From positions 1 through 44,287 of the forward strand of contig JBDSXV010000077.1 of NCBI GenBank assembly GCA_039926025.1: 44,287 nt of DNA, in the 5' to 3' direction. The DNA is from Dokdonella_A sp039926025. Its GTDB lineage: Bacteria > Pseudomonadota > Gammaproteobacteria > Xanthomonadales > Rhodanobacteraceae. The notes below the pieces were generated by a model. It was given only the letters and a program-made list of their open reading frames with translations, ran no database searches and was not told where the DNA came from. Below, piece after piece: positions 36,335 to 44,287 of the stretch (position 1 is the first letter of the stretch; the number at the start of each line of letters is the position of its first letter). The position numbers were made by a program, and so were the translations under genes.

Positions 36335-37054
36335 TGCAGCCTGCGCAAGCATGACGCGCGTGCGTTCGCAGATTTCCAGGAATCGGACAATCGCGTGCGC
36401 CGGCCACGTCGGAGTATCCAGTGCGACTCGCAGATCGGATCCCGCTTTAGCCAACACGGGCGCCCCACAGAATCCGGCCGAGGCGTCGAGTCGATGCAGG
36501 CGTTCACGCAACGCCTGTGCGTCGCATCGTACGCTGACGGCTGCGAGTTCGGCGGGCAGCAAACCCAGTTCCGCGATGAGCAAGCCGCGCAAGGCGGTTG
36601 CGATGGTGCGATCTCCGCCAGCGGCCGCGAGCGCGACATTTTCATCCAGCCAATCACCCTGATTGCCGGCGATTTCGAACGAGTGTCTGGCCGGCAGATG
36701 CCGATCGAGCGCTGTGCGCAGCGCATCCACTGGCAGCGGTTTGATGAGCACTTCGAGGAAGCCTGCGGCGTGCAGCATGGCATGGCTGGCGGCATCGTTG
36801 TCGGCCGTCGTCGCAAGGGCGGCCGCATGTCGGGATGGTCCTGGCTGTGCACGAATCTGCATCAGCACCTCTGGACCATCGAGGCCGGGCATGCGCACGT
36901 CCAGCAGCATGAGGTCGAACGCATCGCGCTGCGCAAGCTCCAGTGCGACTGCGCCATCGCCGGCTTCGATGCAGTCGACGCCGAGCGCAGTCAGCGCTGC
37001 GTGGAAGAATTGCAGGCTCAGCGGGTTGTCATCGGAGACGAGTACGCGTGGCAT
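36302..37054 (-). CDS. Phosphorelay protein with receiver and Hpt domains
   Basis: A 250-residue protein with a REC domain (about 1-118: VLVSDDN, phospho-acceptor Asp in LMLLDVRMPG, switch Thr in LATTAD, Lys in VLIKPLP). A C-terminal Hpt domain follows (about 150-240), whose phosphorylatable His is in LHRLDASAGFCGA. It has no kinase or DNA-binding part, so it must relay phosphate from a hybrid kinase encoded elsewhere. The start is ATG 37054, where the REC domain begins; ATG 37069 with AAGG just before it is an alternative. It converges on recO and diverges from the YdbH-like gene. Confidence 0.85.
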   Translation of the reverse strand: MPRVLVSDDNPLSLQFFHAALTALGVDCIEAGDGAVALELAQRDAFDLMLLDVRMPGLDGPEVLMQIRAQPGPSRHAAALATTADNDAASHAMLHAAGFLEVLIKPLPVDALRTALDRHLPARHSFEIAGNQGDWLDENVALAAAGGDRTIATALRGLLIAELGLLPAELAAVSVRCDAQALRERLHRLDASAGFCGAPVLAKAGSDLRVALDTPTWPAHAIVRFLEICERTRVMLAQAASTGIGNRPAP

Positions 37055-37117
37055 CGAGACGGACGGCATCCTTGAGATCGCGCATTCGAGCAGCAATGGC
37101 TGTCAGAATGATAGGCC

Positions 37118-39928
37118 ATGCGACTATCGTCAATGCCGGGCAGGACACTATTTTTCGCGTTGGGTCTGCTCGCGCTGACCAGCGGCACTGCCTGCGCACG
37201 TACTTTGACGCTCACTGCGCAGCGCGTTCACGATGCGCACTTCGATGCGCGAGATCTGCGTTTGGTACTGGTCGAGCATGCCGACGGCGGCTCGTTGCAG
37301 CTCAGCTCAACCAGGCTGGAAGTTTCCCAGCTCGCGCTTGGCGGCCAGGTCGAATGGACGTGTTCGTTGCAACGCAGGTCCGACAGCTCGCTTGCTTGCT
37401 CCGGCCCGATCCACTTCACGTCGGATGGAGCGAGTCAACAGAGCGCCGAACTTGCGCTGGGTGTCGCGCTCGGACACCTCGATCTTACCTTTGCCCATGA
37501 TGGCAGTCGCGTGCTTCTGGCGCTTCCGCTGGCGGCTGATCAGTCGGTAAATGCATCGCTGCAGCACGTGCCTGCAGCATGGCTGAAGGCAGCCCTCGCT
37601 TCGGTCTGGCCGGGAGGCGAGTTGCGCGACGGCGAGCTTGATGCCGAAGCGAGCGTGCATGCCGATGGAGGCTTTGACCTGAGCTACGCTGTCAACGATG
37701 CAGCGTTCAATACGTTGGACGGAACGGTGTCCGGCGCGGCGCTTGACGTGACCGGTCATATGACATCGACATCGACCGGGCAGGGCGGTCGCCTGTTGGC
37801 CGACGCGACGTTCACGGGCGGATCGCTGCAGGTGGGCGCGATGCATGCCCAGCTGCCGGCTACGCCGCTGGAAACGAATCTGGACGCGATCGTGCGTCGC
37901 GACGGGCATTGGGATATCGCACGATTCGCGTGGCGTGATCCGCGTGCACTCGTATTCGAGGCAAGCGGCGAGCTTGATCCATCCGCCTTTGCGCCTTTGC
38001 GCGCACTATCGGTACGCGTGGATCATGCGCTGTTTCCGCTGGTGACCCAGCGCTATGGCAAGGATCTGCTGGCTGCGCAGGGGCTGGGAAAGCTTGAGCT
38101 CAACGGAGAACTCTCGGCTGACTTCGCACTCGACGAACAAGGATTGCAACGCGTTGCCCTCGCGACGACGGCGCTCGACGTCGACGATGGCAGGGGCCGA
38201 ATCGCATTCCATGGCCTGCGCGGTGGAATCGGCTGGGCGGCGAACGGCGAACGCCCAGCGACAAGCCTGGCCTGGAAATCAGGACGCCTCGACGGCTTCG
38301 CGTTGTCAGCGGCTTCGTCGCGATGGCAGTCAAAAGATGGCGCTCTGCGCCTGATCGGTTCACTGCGCACGAAGCTATTGGGCGGCACGCTCGCTCTCAG
38401 CGACACCACGCTGTATCCGCAGTCGAAACAGGGCGACCTCGCGCACAGCCGATTCGCGCTGGATGGCATCGGCTACGACAGCAAGGACGGCAGTTTCGCC
38501 GCGTCCAAAGTCAAGGCCACCGGATCGATCCGTTTCTCGACGAACGCACATGGGCCGCGCGTGCAACTGGATGCGACGTTTCACGGTGGCGAGCTGCTGG
38601 CAAGCCCGGCGTATGTGAATCTACCGCAGACACCGGTCTCCGCAACGCTCGATGCGACCTTGCTCGACACGCACTGGCGCATCGATCGGTTCAGCTGGGC
38701 CGATCCCGGCGTACTTGCCTTCAGCGCAACCGGAGAGATTGCTGCGACGGATGCGCATCCGGTGCATGCATTGCAGATCGACTTGCGCGAGGCGCAGCTC
38801 TCCAGTGCACTCGATCGCTATGCCCACAGCTGGCTTTCGTCCAGGGGATATGCGGACCTCCAAGGCAGCGGATCGGTGACGGGGGCGCTGGAACTCGATG
38901 CCGACGGCTTGCAGCACTTCGCGTTCAACGCGCGCGATGTCGATGTTCGGGATGGCGCAGGCCGTTTCTCGTTTGCTGGCGTCGATGGCGGCATCGACTG
39001 GGATGCCCGCAGGGACATGCCCGCAACGCGGTTGTCCTGGAAAGCGATCGAGCTTTTGCGCATTCCGTTGACCGCAGCGAGCGCCGAGCTCGAGTCGAGC
39101 AACCAGAGAATCGTGCTCACGCAAGGTCTGGACATCGGCGTGCTGGGCGGCAAGGTGCGCGTGGAAAAGTTGAGCTTGCAGCCCGATTCGCCGCGCGGCG
39201 AGCGGTATGCGGGTTCGTTCGCGATCGCCGGCATCCAGATGGCGCAGCTTTCGGCTGCCCTGGGCTGGCCGCTCTTCCCCGGCAATCTGTCCGGGGGCAT
39301 ACCGGAAATCGAATTCGTCGGCGACAAGATCGAGTTGCACGGTGGCCTCGACCTGTATGTCTTCGATGGCCACCTCGGCGTCAGCGGCTTGAGCCTCGAG
39401 CACCCGTTCAGCGACGTGCCCGTGCTCGGTGCCGATGTCCATTTCGAGAATCTCGATCTCGACCAAGTCACCAGCGCGTTCTCGTTCGGCGGCATGAGCG
39501 GTCGTCTGGCCGGAACCATCGGCCAGTTGAATCTGGTCAGCTGGAGTCCGGTTTCCTTCGACGCGTGGTTGCGAACCGACGGCGGTGGTCGCATGAGCTA
39601 CAAGGCGATCAATGACGTGACCGCGATCGCCGGGGGCGGCGGCCTTTCGGACAACCTGCAGACGATGGCGCTGAAACTGGTCAACACCTTCGGCTATGGC
39701 CGTCTCGGCCTCCGCTGCCGCTTGCTTGACAAGGTGTGCCTGATGGGCGGCATCGACCCGTTGCCCGCCGATATCGCAGCCAAACCTGATAGCGGCGACT
39801 ACACTATCGTGGAAGGTTCGGGGCTGCCGCGTATCACGATCGTCGGCCACCGGCGTCGTGTCGATTGGCCGACCCTTGTGAGCCGCCTGCAGGCAGCGAT
39901 GCAAGGGCAGGCGCCGGTGATCCAGTGA
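37118..39928 (+). CDS. ydbH: YdbH-like AsmA-family envelope protein with internal duplication
   Basis: A 936-residue exported protein with an N-terminal signal/anchor (about 8-27) and a long beta-rich body. It resembles YdbH, the AsmA-like bridge that moves phospholipids to the outer membrane of E. coli. Residues 201-455 and 457-710 are a tandem duplication at a constant offset of 255-256: LPATPLETNLDA and LPQTPVSATLDA, GHWDIARFAWRDP and THWRIDRFSWADP, GGIGW and GGIDW. The C-terminus (about 720-910) reads IEFVGDKIELHGGLDLYVFDG and ends in DWPTLVSRLQ. A YdbL-like gene follows 20 bases later. It diverges from the REC-Hpt gene. Confidence 0.85.
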   Translation: MRLSSMPGRTLFFALGLLALTSGTACARTLTLTAQRVHDAHFDARDLRLVLVEHADGGSLQLSSTRLEVSQLALGGQVEWTCSLQRRSDSSLACSGPIHFTSDGASQQSAELALGVALGHLDLTFAHDGSRVLLALPLAADQSVNASLQHVPAAWLKAALASVWPGGELRDGELDAEASVHADGGFDLSYAVNDAAFNTLDGTVSGAALDVTGHMTSTSTGQGGRLLADATFTGGSLQVGAMHAQLPATPLETNLDAIVRRDGHWDIARFAWRDPRALVFEASGELDPSAFAPLRALSVRVDHALFPLVTQRYGKDLLAAQGLGKLELNGELSADFALDEQGLQRVALATTALDVDDGRGRIAFHGLRGGIGWAANGERPATSLAWKSGRLDGFALSAASSRWQSKDGALRLIGSLRTKLLGGTLALSDTTLYPQSKQGDLAHSRFALDGIGYDSKDGSFAASKVKATGSIRFSTNAHGPRVQLDATFHGGELLASPAYVNLPQTPVSATLDATLLDTHWRIDRFSWADPGVLAFSATGEIAATDAHPVHALQIDLREAQLSSALDRYAHSWLSSRGYADLQGSGSVTGALELDADGLQHFAFNARDVDVRDGAGRFSFAGVDGGIDWDARRDMPATRLSWKAIELLRIPLTAASAELESSNQRIVLTQGLDIGVLGGKVRVEKLSLQPDSPRGERYAGSFAIAGIQMAQLSAALGWPLFPGNLSGGIPEIEFVGDKIELHGGLDLYVFDGHLGVSGLSLEHPFSDVPVLGADVHFENLDLDQVTSAFSFGGMSGRLAGTIGQLNLVSWSPVSFDAWLRTDGGGRMSYKAINDVTAIAGGGGLSDNLQTMALKLVNTFGYGRLGLRCRLLDKVCLMGGIDPLPADIAAKPDSGDYTIVEGSGLPRITIVGHRRRVDWPTLVSRLQAAMQGQAPVIQ

Positions 39929-39948
39929 CCTCACTACGAGAGAAACCT

Positions 39949-40551
39949 ATGCGCAAATTCATCATCGCTGCTGCGTTTTCGGCGCTGTTCGTGCTGCCTG
40001 TCGCTTGCGTCACGATCATCGTGAATTTTCCGGAGGCGGCGGTGGACAACGCTGCCGAGCAATTCGTGGGCAAGGTGATCGGCGACAAGGCGAAGGACGG
40101 GACGCCGCCGCCGGCGATCGAAGACAAACCCGTTCCGGGCAAGTCACCGGGCGCGGCGCTCCTCGATCTGTTGATTCCAAGCGCCTCCGCGCAAAGCGCG
40201 AACGTCAACATACAGACGCCGCAGATTGCAACGATCCAGGCGCGCATGACGCAGCGTTTCGCGACGACGCTGTCGAAGTACTGTGCAAACGGCGCCATTG
40301 GCTTCACCCGCGATGGCCTGGTCGCCCTGCGCGACGCGGCAGGCGTGCCATTGGCGGAACGAGCCATCGTCAACTCCGCCGTCGCCGACGAAAACAAGGA
40401 TCGTCAAGCCGTCTATCACGAGATCGCACTCGCCAACGGCCATGCCGAATGGGAAGGACAGATCCGCGGCACGTTCGCCCGGCAATGGATCCAGCAGGCG
40501 CGTACGGGCTGGTATTATCAGGACGCCAGCGGCACCTGGAAGCAGAAATGA
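39949..40551 (+). CDS. ydbL: YdbL-like DUF1318 protein with N-terminal extension
   Basis: A 200-residue exported protein. The C-terminal third (about 120-200: GLVALRDAAGVPLAERAIVNSAVADENKDR to TGWYYQDASGTWKQK) aligns with E. coli YdbL. After the signal peptide the N-terminal segment CVTIIVNFPEAAVDNAAEQF begins with a Cys in a lipoprotein-like setting (LPVAC, an imperfect lipobox), followed by a linker rich in Pro and Lys. YdbL modulates assembly of the YdbH-YnbE bridge. In E. coli the small lipoprotein gene ynbE lies between the two; here there is no room for it. The extra N-terminal strand might stand in for YnbE. ATG 39949 follows GAGAGAAA. Confidence 0.83.
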   Translation: MRKFIIAAAFSALFVLPVACVTIIVNFPEAAVDNAAEQFVGKVIGDKAKDGTPPPAIEDKPVPGKSPGAALLDLLIPSASAQSANVNIQTPQIATIQARMTQRFATTLSKYCANGAIGFTRDGLVALRDAAGVPLAERAIVNSAVADENKDRQAVYHEIALANGHAEWEGQIRGTFARQWIQQARTGWYYQDASGTWKQK

Positions 40552-40568
40552 CGGCAGCATGCCGTCAT
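40548..40568. terminator. Hairpin over the ydbL stop codon
   Basis: ATGACGGCA, a GCA loop and TGCCGTCAT make a perfect 9-base stem that includes the stop codon of the DUF1318 gene. No T-run follows. It may mark the end of the ydbH-ydbL message before rlmD. Confidence 0.45.
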
Positions 40569-40663
40569 CCCGCGCAGGCAGCGAACCGCTGACGAGTCCG
40601 CAAATCCTGATCCGCAACGACCATGCGCCCGCCCTGAATCGGTGGGCGCTTCACTTCAAGCCC

Positions 40664-41959
40664 ATGCAAATCATCGAAGTAGACATCACCGATTTCACCC
40701 ATGACGGGCGCGGTGTCGCACGCGTCGACGGCAAGGCCGTATTCGTCAGCGGTGCGTTGCCGGGCGAACGCGCGCTCATTCGCCTCACAAAACGCAGCCG
40801 CAGTTTCGACGAGGCCAAGGTCGAGGAGTTGCTCACGCGTTCCCCGGATCGCGTCGAGCCCCACTGCGTGCACTTCGGCACCTGCAGTGGCTGCAGCCTG
40901 CAGCATATGGCGCCGGCAGCGCAGATCCAGGCCAAGCAGCGCGTGCTGGCCGACAACTTCGAGCGTATCGGCAAGGTCGAGCCGCAGCGTTGGCTCGATC
41001 CTCTCAGCGACGAGGCCTGGGGTTATCGCCGCAAAGGCAGGCTCTCGGTGAAATGGGTGCCGAAGAAGGAAAAGGTATTGGTCGGTTTCCGCGAGGAAAA
41101 CCCGCGTTTCGTCGCCGATCTTTCGATCTGCCATACGCTGCTGCCGCAAGTTGGAGAACGTATTGCGGCGCTCGGCGAGCTGGTCGGCTCGCTCGAAGCG
41201 AAGGCTTCGATCGCGCAGATCGAGATCGCTGCTGGCGACGAAGCGGTGGCGCTGACGTTTCGCAACCTGCAGCCCTTGTCGGAGCCTGATCGGAGCGCCT
41301 TGATCGCCTTTGCCAAGGCGAACGACCTCGCCATCCTCCTGCAGCCCGGCGGACCGGACAGCGTGACGCCGCTATGGCCGGACGAGGTCGCCTTGTCGTT
41401 TCGGATTCCGGCATCGGACATCGATATCGCGTTCCGCCCACTCGATTTCATCCAGGTCAACGCGGGCATGAACCAGCGCATGATTGCGCGTACGCTCGAT
41501 CTGATGGATCTGCAGCCAACGGACAGTGTGCTGGACCTGTTCTGCGGACTCGGAAATTTTACCTTGCCCATTGCACGTCGTGCCGGCAGCGTCGTCGGTG
41601 TAGAAGGCGAAGCCGCGCTGGTTGCACGTTCGCGCGAGAATGCGACGCGCAATGCCATCACCAATGCGGAATTCTTCGCTGCCGATCTCGCAACCGACCA
41701 GCGAGCGACGCCATGGGCGCAGCGGTCGTACGACAAGTTGCTCCTCGACCCGCCACGCTCCGGCGCTGCGGTGGTGCTCGAATACCTGCCGCGCAAGGGG
41801 ACCGATCGCATCGTCTACGTCTCCTGTCATCCCGGCTCGCTTGCGCGCGATGCGGGTACCCTCGTCACCGAGCACGGATTTCGCCTGGTCGCCGCTGGTG
41901 TCATGGACATGTTTCCGCATACCGCGCACGTCGAGTCCATCGCATTGTTCGAGCGCTAG
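40664..41959 (+). CDS. rlmD: 23S rRNA (uracil-1939-C5)-methyltransferase RlmD
   Basis: A 431-residue SAM-dependent RNA m5U methyltransferase. It starts with a TRAM domain (about 1-60: ITDFTHDGRGVARVDGKAVFVSG). The iron-sulfur cysteines follow in CVHFGTCSGCSLQHM (about 68-79), with a fourth in LSICHTL. The methyltransferase core has VLDLFCGLGNFTLPIA and the catalytic region DPPRSGAA, then VYVSCHPGSLARDAG with the nucleophilic Cys. In the E. coli enzyme this modifies U1939 of 23S rRNA. The start at ATG 40664 fits the TRAM start; the longer open frame upstream has no homology. The next gene is 40 bases downstream. Confidence 0.96.
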   Translation: MQIIEVDITDFTHDGRGVARVDGKAVFVSGALPGERALIRLTKRSRSFDEAKVEELLTRSPDRVEPHCVHFGTCSGCSLQHMAPAAQIQAKQRVLADNFERIGKVEPQRWLDPLSDEAWGYRRKGRLSVKWVPKKEKVLVGFREENPRFVADLSICHTLLPQVGERIAALGELVGSLEAKASIAQIEIAAGDEAVALTFRNLQPLSEPDRSALIAFAKANDLAILLQPGGPDSVTPLWPDEVALSFRIPASDIDIAFRPLDFIQVNAGMNQRMIARTLDLMDLQPTDSVLDLFCGLGNFTLPIARRAGSVVGVEGEAALVARSRENATRNAITNAEFFAADLATDQRATPWAQRSYDKLLLDPPRSGAAVVLEYLPRKGTDRIVYVSCHPGSLARDAGTLVTEHGFRLVAAGVMDMFPHTAHVESIALFER

Positions 41960-41999
41960 TTTCCGGCGCTACTGCACGGATGCAAGAAGGACAAAATCC

Positions 42000-42503
42000 A
42001 TGGCCGTGGAAATCGAACGAAAATTTCTGCTCGAAGGCGACGCCTGGCGCGCCGACGTTTCGCACAGCGAGCACATGGCGCAAGGCTACCTGGCCGGGCC
42101 GCCGGGCGCGCATTGCTCGGTGCGTGTGCGCATCGTCGGCGAATGCGCCTTCCTCAATATCAAGTCGCTGGCCAGGGGCATTGCGCGCGATGAATACGAG
42201 TACCCGATACCGCTGGACGACGCGCGACGCATGCTCGCGACGCTCGCCGGTGATATGGTCGAGAAGCAGCGGCACTATGTGCAGATCGAAGGCCATTTGT
42301 TCGAGATCGATGAATTCCTGGGAGCCAGTGCAGGCCTGATCGTTGCCGAACTCGAGCTCGACTGCGTCGACGCCGCGTTTCCGCAGCCGTCATGGCTCGG
42401 ACGCGATGTCAGCAGTCTCGCGCGCTATTACAATCTGAACCTCGCCCAGCGTCCCTACTCGCAGTGGAACGAGGCGGAGCGCAGTGGTATTGATGCAGGC
42501 TGA
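42000..42503 (+). CDS. CYTH-domain protein (triphosphate tunnel metalloenzyme)
   Basis: A 167-residue CYTH protein with the diagnostic EIERKFLLEGD at residues 4-14, basic tunnel residues in SVRVRIVG and LNIKSLARG, and acidic residues in YEYPIPLDDAR and ELELDC. Members bind triphosphates with metal; short bacterial forms are often inorganic triphosphatases, and class IV adenylate cyclases are relatives. The exact substrate cannot be told. The start is ATG 42000 and nagZ begins 15 bases after its stop, so both are likely in one operon with rlmD. A longer open frame upstream reads through rlmD. Confidence 0.9.
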   Translation: MAVEIERKFLLEGDAWRADVSHSEHMAQGYLAGPPGAHCSVRVRIVGECAFLNIKSLARGIARDEYEYPIPLDDARRMLATLAGDMVEKQRHYVQIEGHLFEIDEFLGASAGLIVAELELDCVDAAFPQPSWLGRDVSSLARYYNLNLAQRPYSQWNEAERSGIDAG

Positions 42504-42518
42504 TGGAATGACGACGCC

Positions 42519-43538
42519 ATGTTGATCATAGGTATTCCCGGCAAGACCCTGACCGACGCCGACCGCGCACAACTCGCCGTCGCGCAGGTCAGCGGGGTCA
42601 TCCTGTTCTCGCGCAACTTTGCGGATCGCGACCAGTTGACCGACCTGATCGACGATATCCGCGTTGCGCGGCCCGAGCCGTTCCTGATCTGCGTCGATCA
42701 GGAGGGTGGTCCGGTGCAGCGCTTTCGCACGGGATTCACGCGGTTGCCGGCGCTTGCGCGCCTTGGCGAACTTTATGCGAACGATGCGCGCGCGGCGATC
42801 AGTCGTGCCGAAGAGCACGCGTGGTTGATGGCGAGCGAAATGCGCGCGATCGGCGTGGACATGAGTTTCGCGCCCGTCGTCGATCTTGCACGCGGCAATC
42901 TTGCAATTGGCGAACGTGCGTTCGACGCTGATCCTCAAATCGCCTCGGAGCTTGCGCAGGCCTATCTGCGCGGCATGCGATTGGCCGGCATGGCGGCGAC
43001 GATCAAGCACTTCCCCGGACACGGATCGATTGCAGAAGACACCCATTTTGATATTGCGATCGACCAACGCTCACTGGATGAGCTGCGCGCGACCGATCTG
43101 GTTCCGTTTGCCGACGGCATTGCGGCGGGCGCCGAAGCCGTCATGATGGCGCATGTGACGTATCCCGCTGTGGATGCGCGCGCGGCCGGTTACTCGCGCG
43201 TCTGGATTCAGGACGTGCTGCGCGACGAGCTCGGGTTTCGCGGCGCCGTGATCGGCGACGATATCGGCATGGCGGCAGCGGAGCCGCTGGGCAGCATTGC
43301 GGCGCGTATCGAGGGGCATCTGCTGGCGGGCTGCGATTTGCTGCTCGCCTGCAACCCTACGATCGTCGACGAGGCGATTGCCGCAAGCAAGCATGCGACA
43401 CCCTGCGATGCAGGCATCTTGATCCGGTTGCAAGGCGCCGTGGCACAGACCTGGGACGCGCTGATTGCAAACCCGCAGCGCGACGAATTCATTGCGCGGC
43501 TCATTGCGCTCGACAATGCAACCGCTACCCAAGGATGA
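42519..43538 (+). CDS. nagZ: Beta-N-acetylglucosaminidase NagZ
   Basis: A 339-residue GH3 enzyme that removes N-acetylglucosamine from anhydromuropeptides during cell-wall recycling in the cytoplasm. The signature KHFPGHGSIAEDTH (about 168-181) holds the catalytic His, and the nucleophile Asp is in VIGDDIGM (about 247). The early motif FLICVDQEGGPVQRFR fits as well. It has no signal peptide. It ends in a four-base overlap with the hypoxanthine phosphoribosyltransferase gene. By freeing anhydromuropeptides it influences AmpC-type beta-lactamase induction in relatives. Confidence 0.96.
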   Translation: MLIIGIPGKTLTDADRAQLAVAQVSGVILFSRNFADRDQLTDLIDDIRVARPEPFLICVDQEGGPVQRFRTGFTRLPALARLGELYANDARAAISRAEEHAWLMASEMRAIGVDMSFAPVVDLARGNLAIGERAFDADPQIASELAQAYLRGMRLAGMAATIKHFPGHGSIAEDTHFDIAIDQRSLDELRATDLVPFADGIAAGAEAVMMAHVTYPAVDARAAGYSRVWIQDVLRDELGFRGAVIGDDIGMAAAEPLGSIAARIEGHLLAGCDLLLACNPTIVDEAIAASKHATPCDAGILIRLQGAVAQTWDALIANPQRDEFIARLIALDNATATQG

Positions 43539-44086
43539 CGATGACGAACGCGAAGCTTTCGGATGCGCTTGCGGGCGCCGACCTGATCCACGATCACGCA
43601 GTGCTGGCCGCTTCGATAGCACGCATCGGCACCGAGATCGACCAGATGCTCGGCGGCCAACCCGCCGTGTTCGTGACCGTCATGCAGGGCGCGCTGATCT
43701 TCGCCGGTCAACTCGCGATCGCGATCCACTCGCCACTCGTGTTCGACTATGTGCATGCCACCCGATACCGCGGCGCGACGACGGGCGGCGAGTTGCACTG
43801 GATCAAGCGTCCGGCGACTTCGCTGGCCGGCGCGACGGTCCTGCTGGTCGACGACATCCTCGACGAGGGACACACGCTCAACGCCATCCGCACGTATTGC
43901 CTGGAGCAGGGGGCGGCGCGCGTGTTGCTTGTCGTGCTGTGCGAGAAGCGCCATGGTCGCGGCGTGGCGGATTTGCGCGCGGATTTCGTCGGTGTCGAAG
44001 TGCCGGATCGCTACGTTTTCGGCTACGGCATGGACTATCACGAACAAGGCCGCAACCTCGCGGCGATCTACGCGGTGGACGCATGA
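43535..44086 (+). CDS. hpt: Hypoxanthine(-guanine) phosphoribosyltransferase
   Basis: A 183-residue purine salvage enzyme that makes IMP (and probably GMP) from hypoxanthine (guanine) and PRPP. The PRPP-binding loop is VLLVDDILDEGHTL (about 107-120), the substrate region is VFGYGMDYHEQGRNL (about 165-179), and the flexible-loop segment VHATRYRGATTGG precedes it. The start is ATG 43535, overlapping the nagZ stop; ATG 43541 is an alternative. The methylthioinosine phosphorylase gene begins 4 bases before its stop (ATGA). The pairing fits purine salvage, since that enzyme releases hypoxanthine. Confidence 0.94.
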   Translation: MTMTNAKLSDALAGADLIHDHAVLAASIARIGTEIDQMLGGQPAVFVTVMQGALIFAGQLAIAIHSPLVFDYVHATRYRGATTGGELHWIKRPATSLAGATVLLVDDILDEGHTLNAIRTYCLEQGAARVLLVVLCEKRHGRGVADLRADFVGVEVPDRYVFGYGMDYHEQGRNLAAIYAVDA

Positions 44087-44287
44087 TGCACGGTATCGAT
44101 CTCGCCCTGATTGGCGGCACCGGCTTGTACCGGCTCCCGGGCTTCGAGCAGGTCGAGCGTCACGCGGTCGACACGCCGTACGGCGCGCCATCGGATGCGC
44201 TCGTCGTGGGGCGTCTGGGCAAACGACGTGTGGCGTTTCTCGCGCGCCATGGAGAATCGCACACGATTCCGCCGCATCGCGTGAACT
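44083..44287 (+). CDS. mtiP: S-methyl-5'-thioinosine phosphorylase (partial)
   Basis: Only the first 68 residues are in the window. The start MMHGIDLALIGGTGLY and the segment RRVAFLARHGESHTIPPHRVN are those of the methylthioadenosine/methylthioinosine phosphorylase family; the phosphate-binding and substrate motifs GGTG and RHG(x)4-5IPPH are both visible. In Pseudomonas aeruginosa the thioinosine-specific enzyme is encoded beside nagZ, which favours that call over methylthioadenosine phosphorylase. The products are hypoxanthine, which the neighbouring phosphoribosyltransferase can use, and methylthioribose 1-phosphate. The rest lies beyond the window. Confidence 0.85.
   Translation, partial: MMHGIDLALIGGTGLYRLPGFEQVERHAVDTPYGAPSDALVVGRLGKRRVAFLARHGESHTIPPHRVN

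Overview
The window looks like a chromosomal segment of a high-GC gammaproteobacterium of the order Xanthomonadales, most likely family Rhodanobacteraceae (Dokdonella/Rhodanobacter-like). This is inferred from the methionine synthase made as two proteins, the block rpoE-rseA-rseB-degQ-lepA-lepB-DUF4845-rnc-era-recO, the run rlmD-CYTH-nagZ-hpt-mtiP, and the palindromic and heptamer intergenic repeats. No ribosomal RNA, tRNA, CRISPR array, phage or transposase gene was seen. Coding density is high and no gene-free stretch exceeds 300 bases.

Layout. 1-5000: degenerate repeats, then a minus-strand operon of an ArsR-methyltransferase (SahR-like) regulator, metH N-half and metH C-half, with a readable promoter and operator. 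5100-11100: mixed housekeeping genes: a DUF4124/trypsin-like protease, an esterase, an acyl-CoA dehydrogenase, a lipoprotein pseudogene, a small membrane protein, a SnoaL-like protein and a TIGR03862 flavoprotein. 11100-14000: an AraC regulator with a VOC protein (minus), facing away from an acetyltransferase translationally overlapped with a nitrilase-family amidohydrolase (plus). 14000-19900: a GT4 glycosyltransferase-PAP2 phosphatase operon (minus) divergent from pstC-pstA-pstB-phoU (plus). The 141-base gap between the two operons carries two oppositely facing Pho boxes, so both are probably switched on together by phosphate starvation. 19900-23500: an acetyltransferase, a sterol-desaturase-family hydroxylase and a FadJ-like beta-oxidation enzyme. 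23500-26600: a stand-alone domain resembling the N-terminus of Ycf46, followed by a pseudo-receiver-PAS-GAF-GGDEF-EAL protein.

26700-36300: the envelope-stress and processing block. Sigma-E-type promoters are visible before rpoE and again before degQ. LepA, signal peptidase I, RNase III, Era and RecO follow. 36300-40550: a REC-Hpt phosphorelay protein, then a YdbH-like AsmA-family protein containing a 255-residue internal duplication, and a YdbL-like DUF1318 protein; the YnbE gene expected between them is absent. 40660-44287: rlmD, a CYTH protein, nagZ, hypoxanthine phosphoribosyltransferase and the start of methylthioinosine phosphorylase, cut by the window end.

The most interesting signals are the paired Pho boxes linking phosphate uptake to a probable glycolipid-remodelling pair, the duplicated YdbH with its YnbE-less YdbL partner, the Ycf46-N-like protein coupled to a c-di-GMP enzyme, and the SahR-like control site ahead of the split metH.
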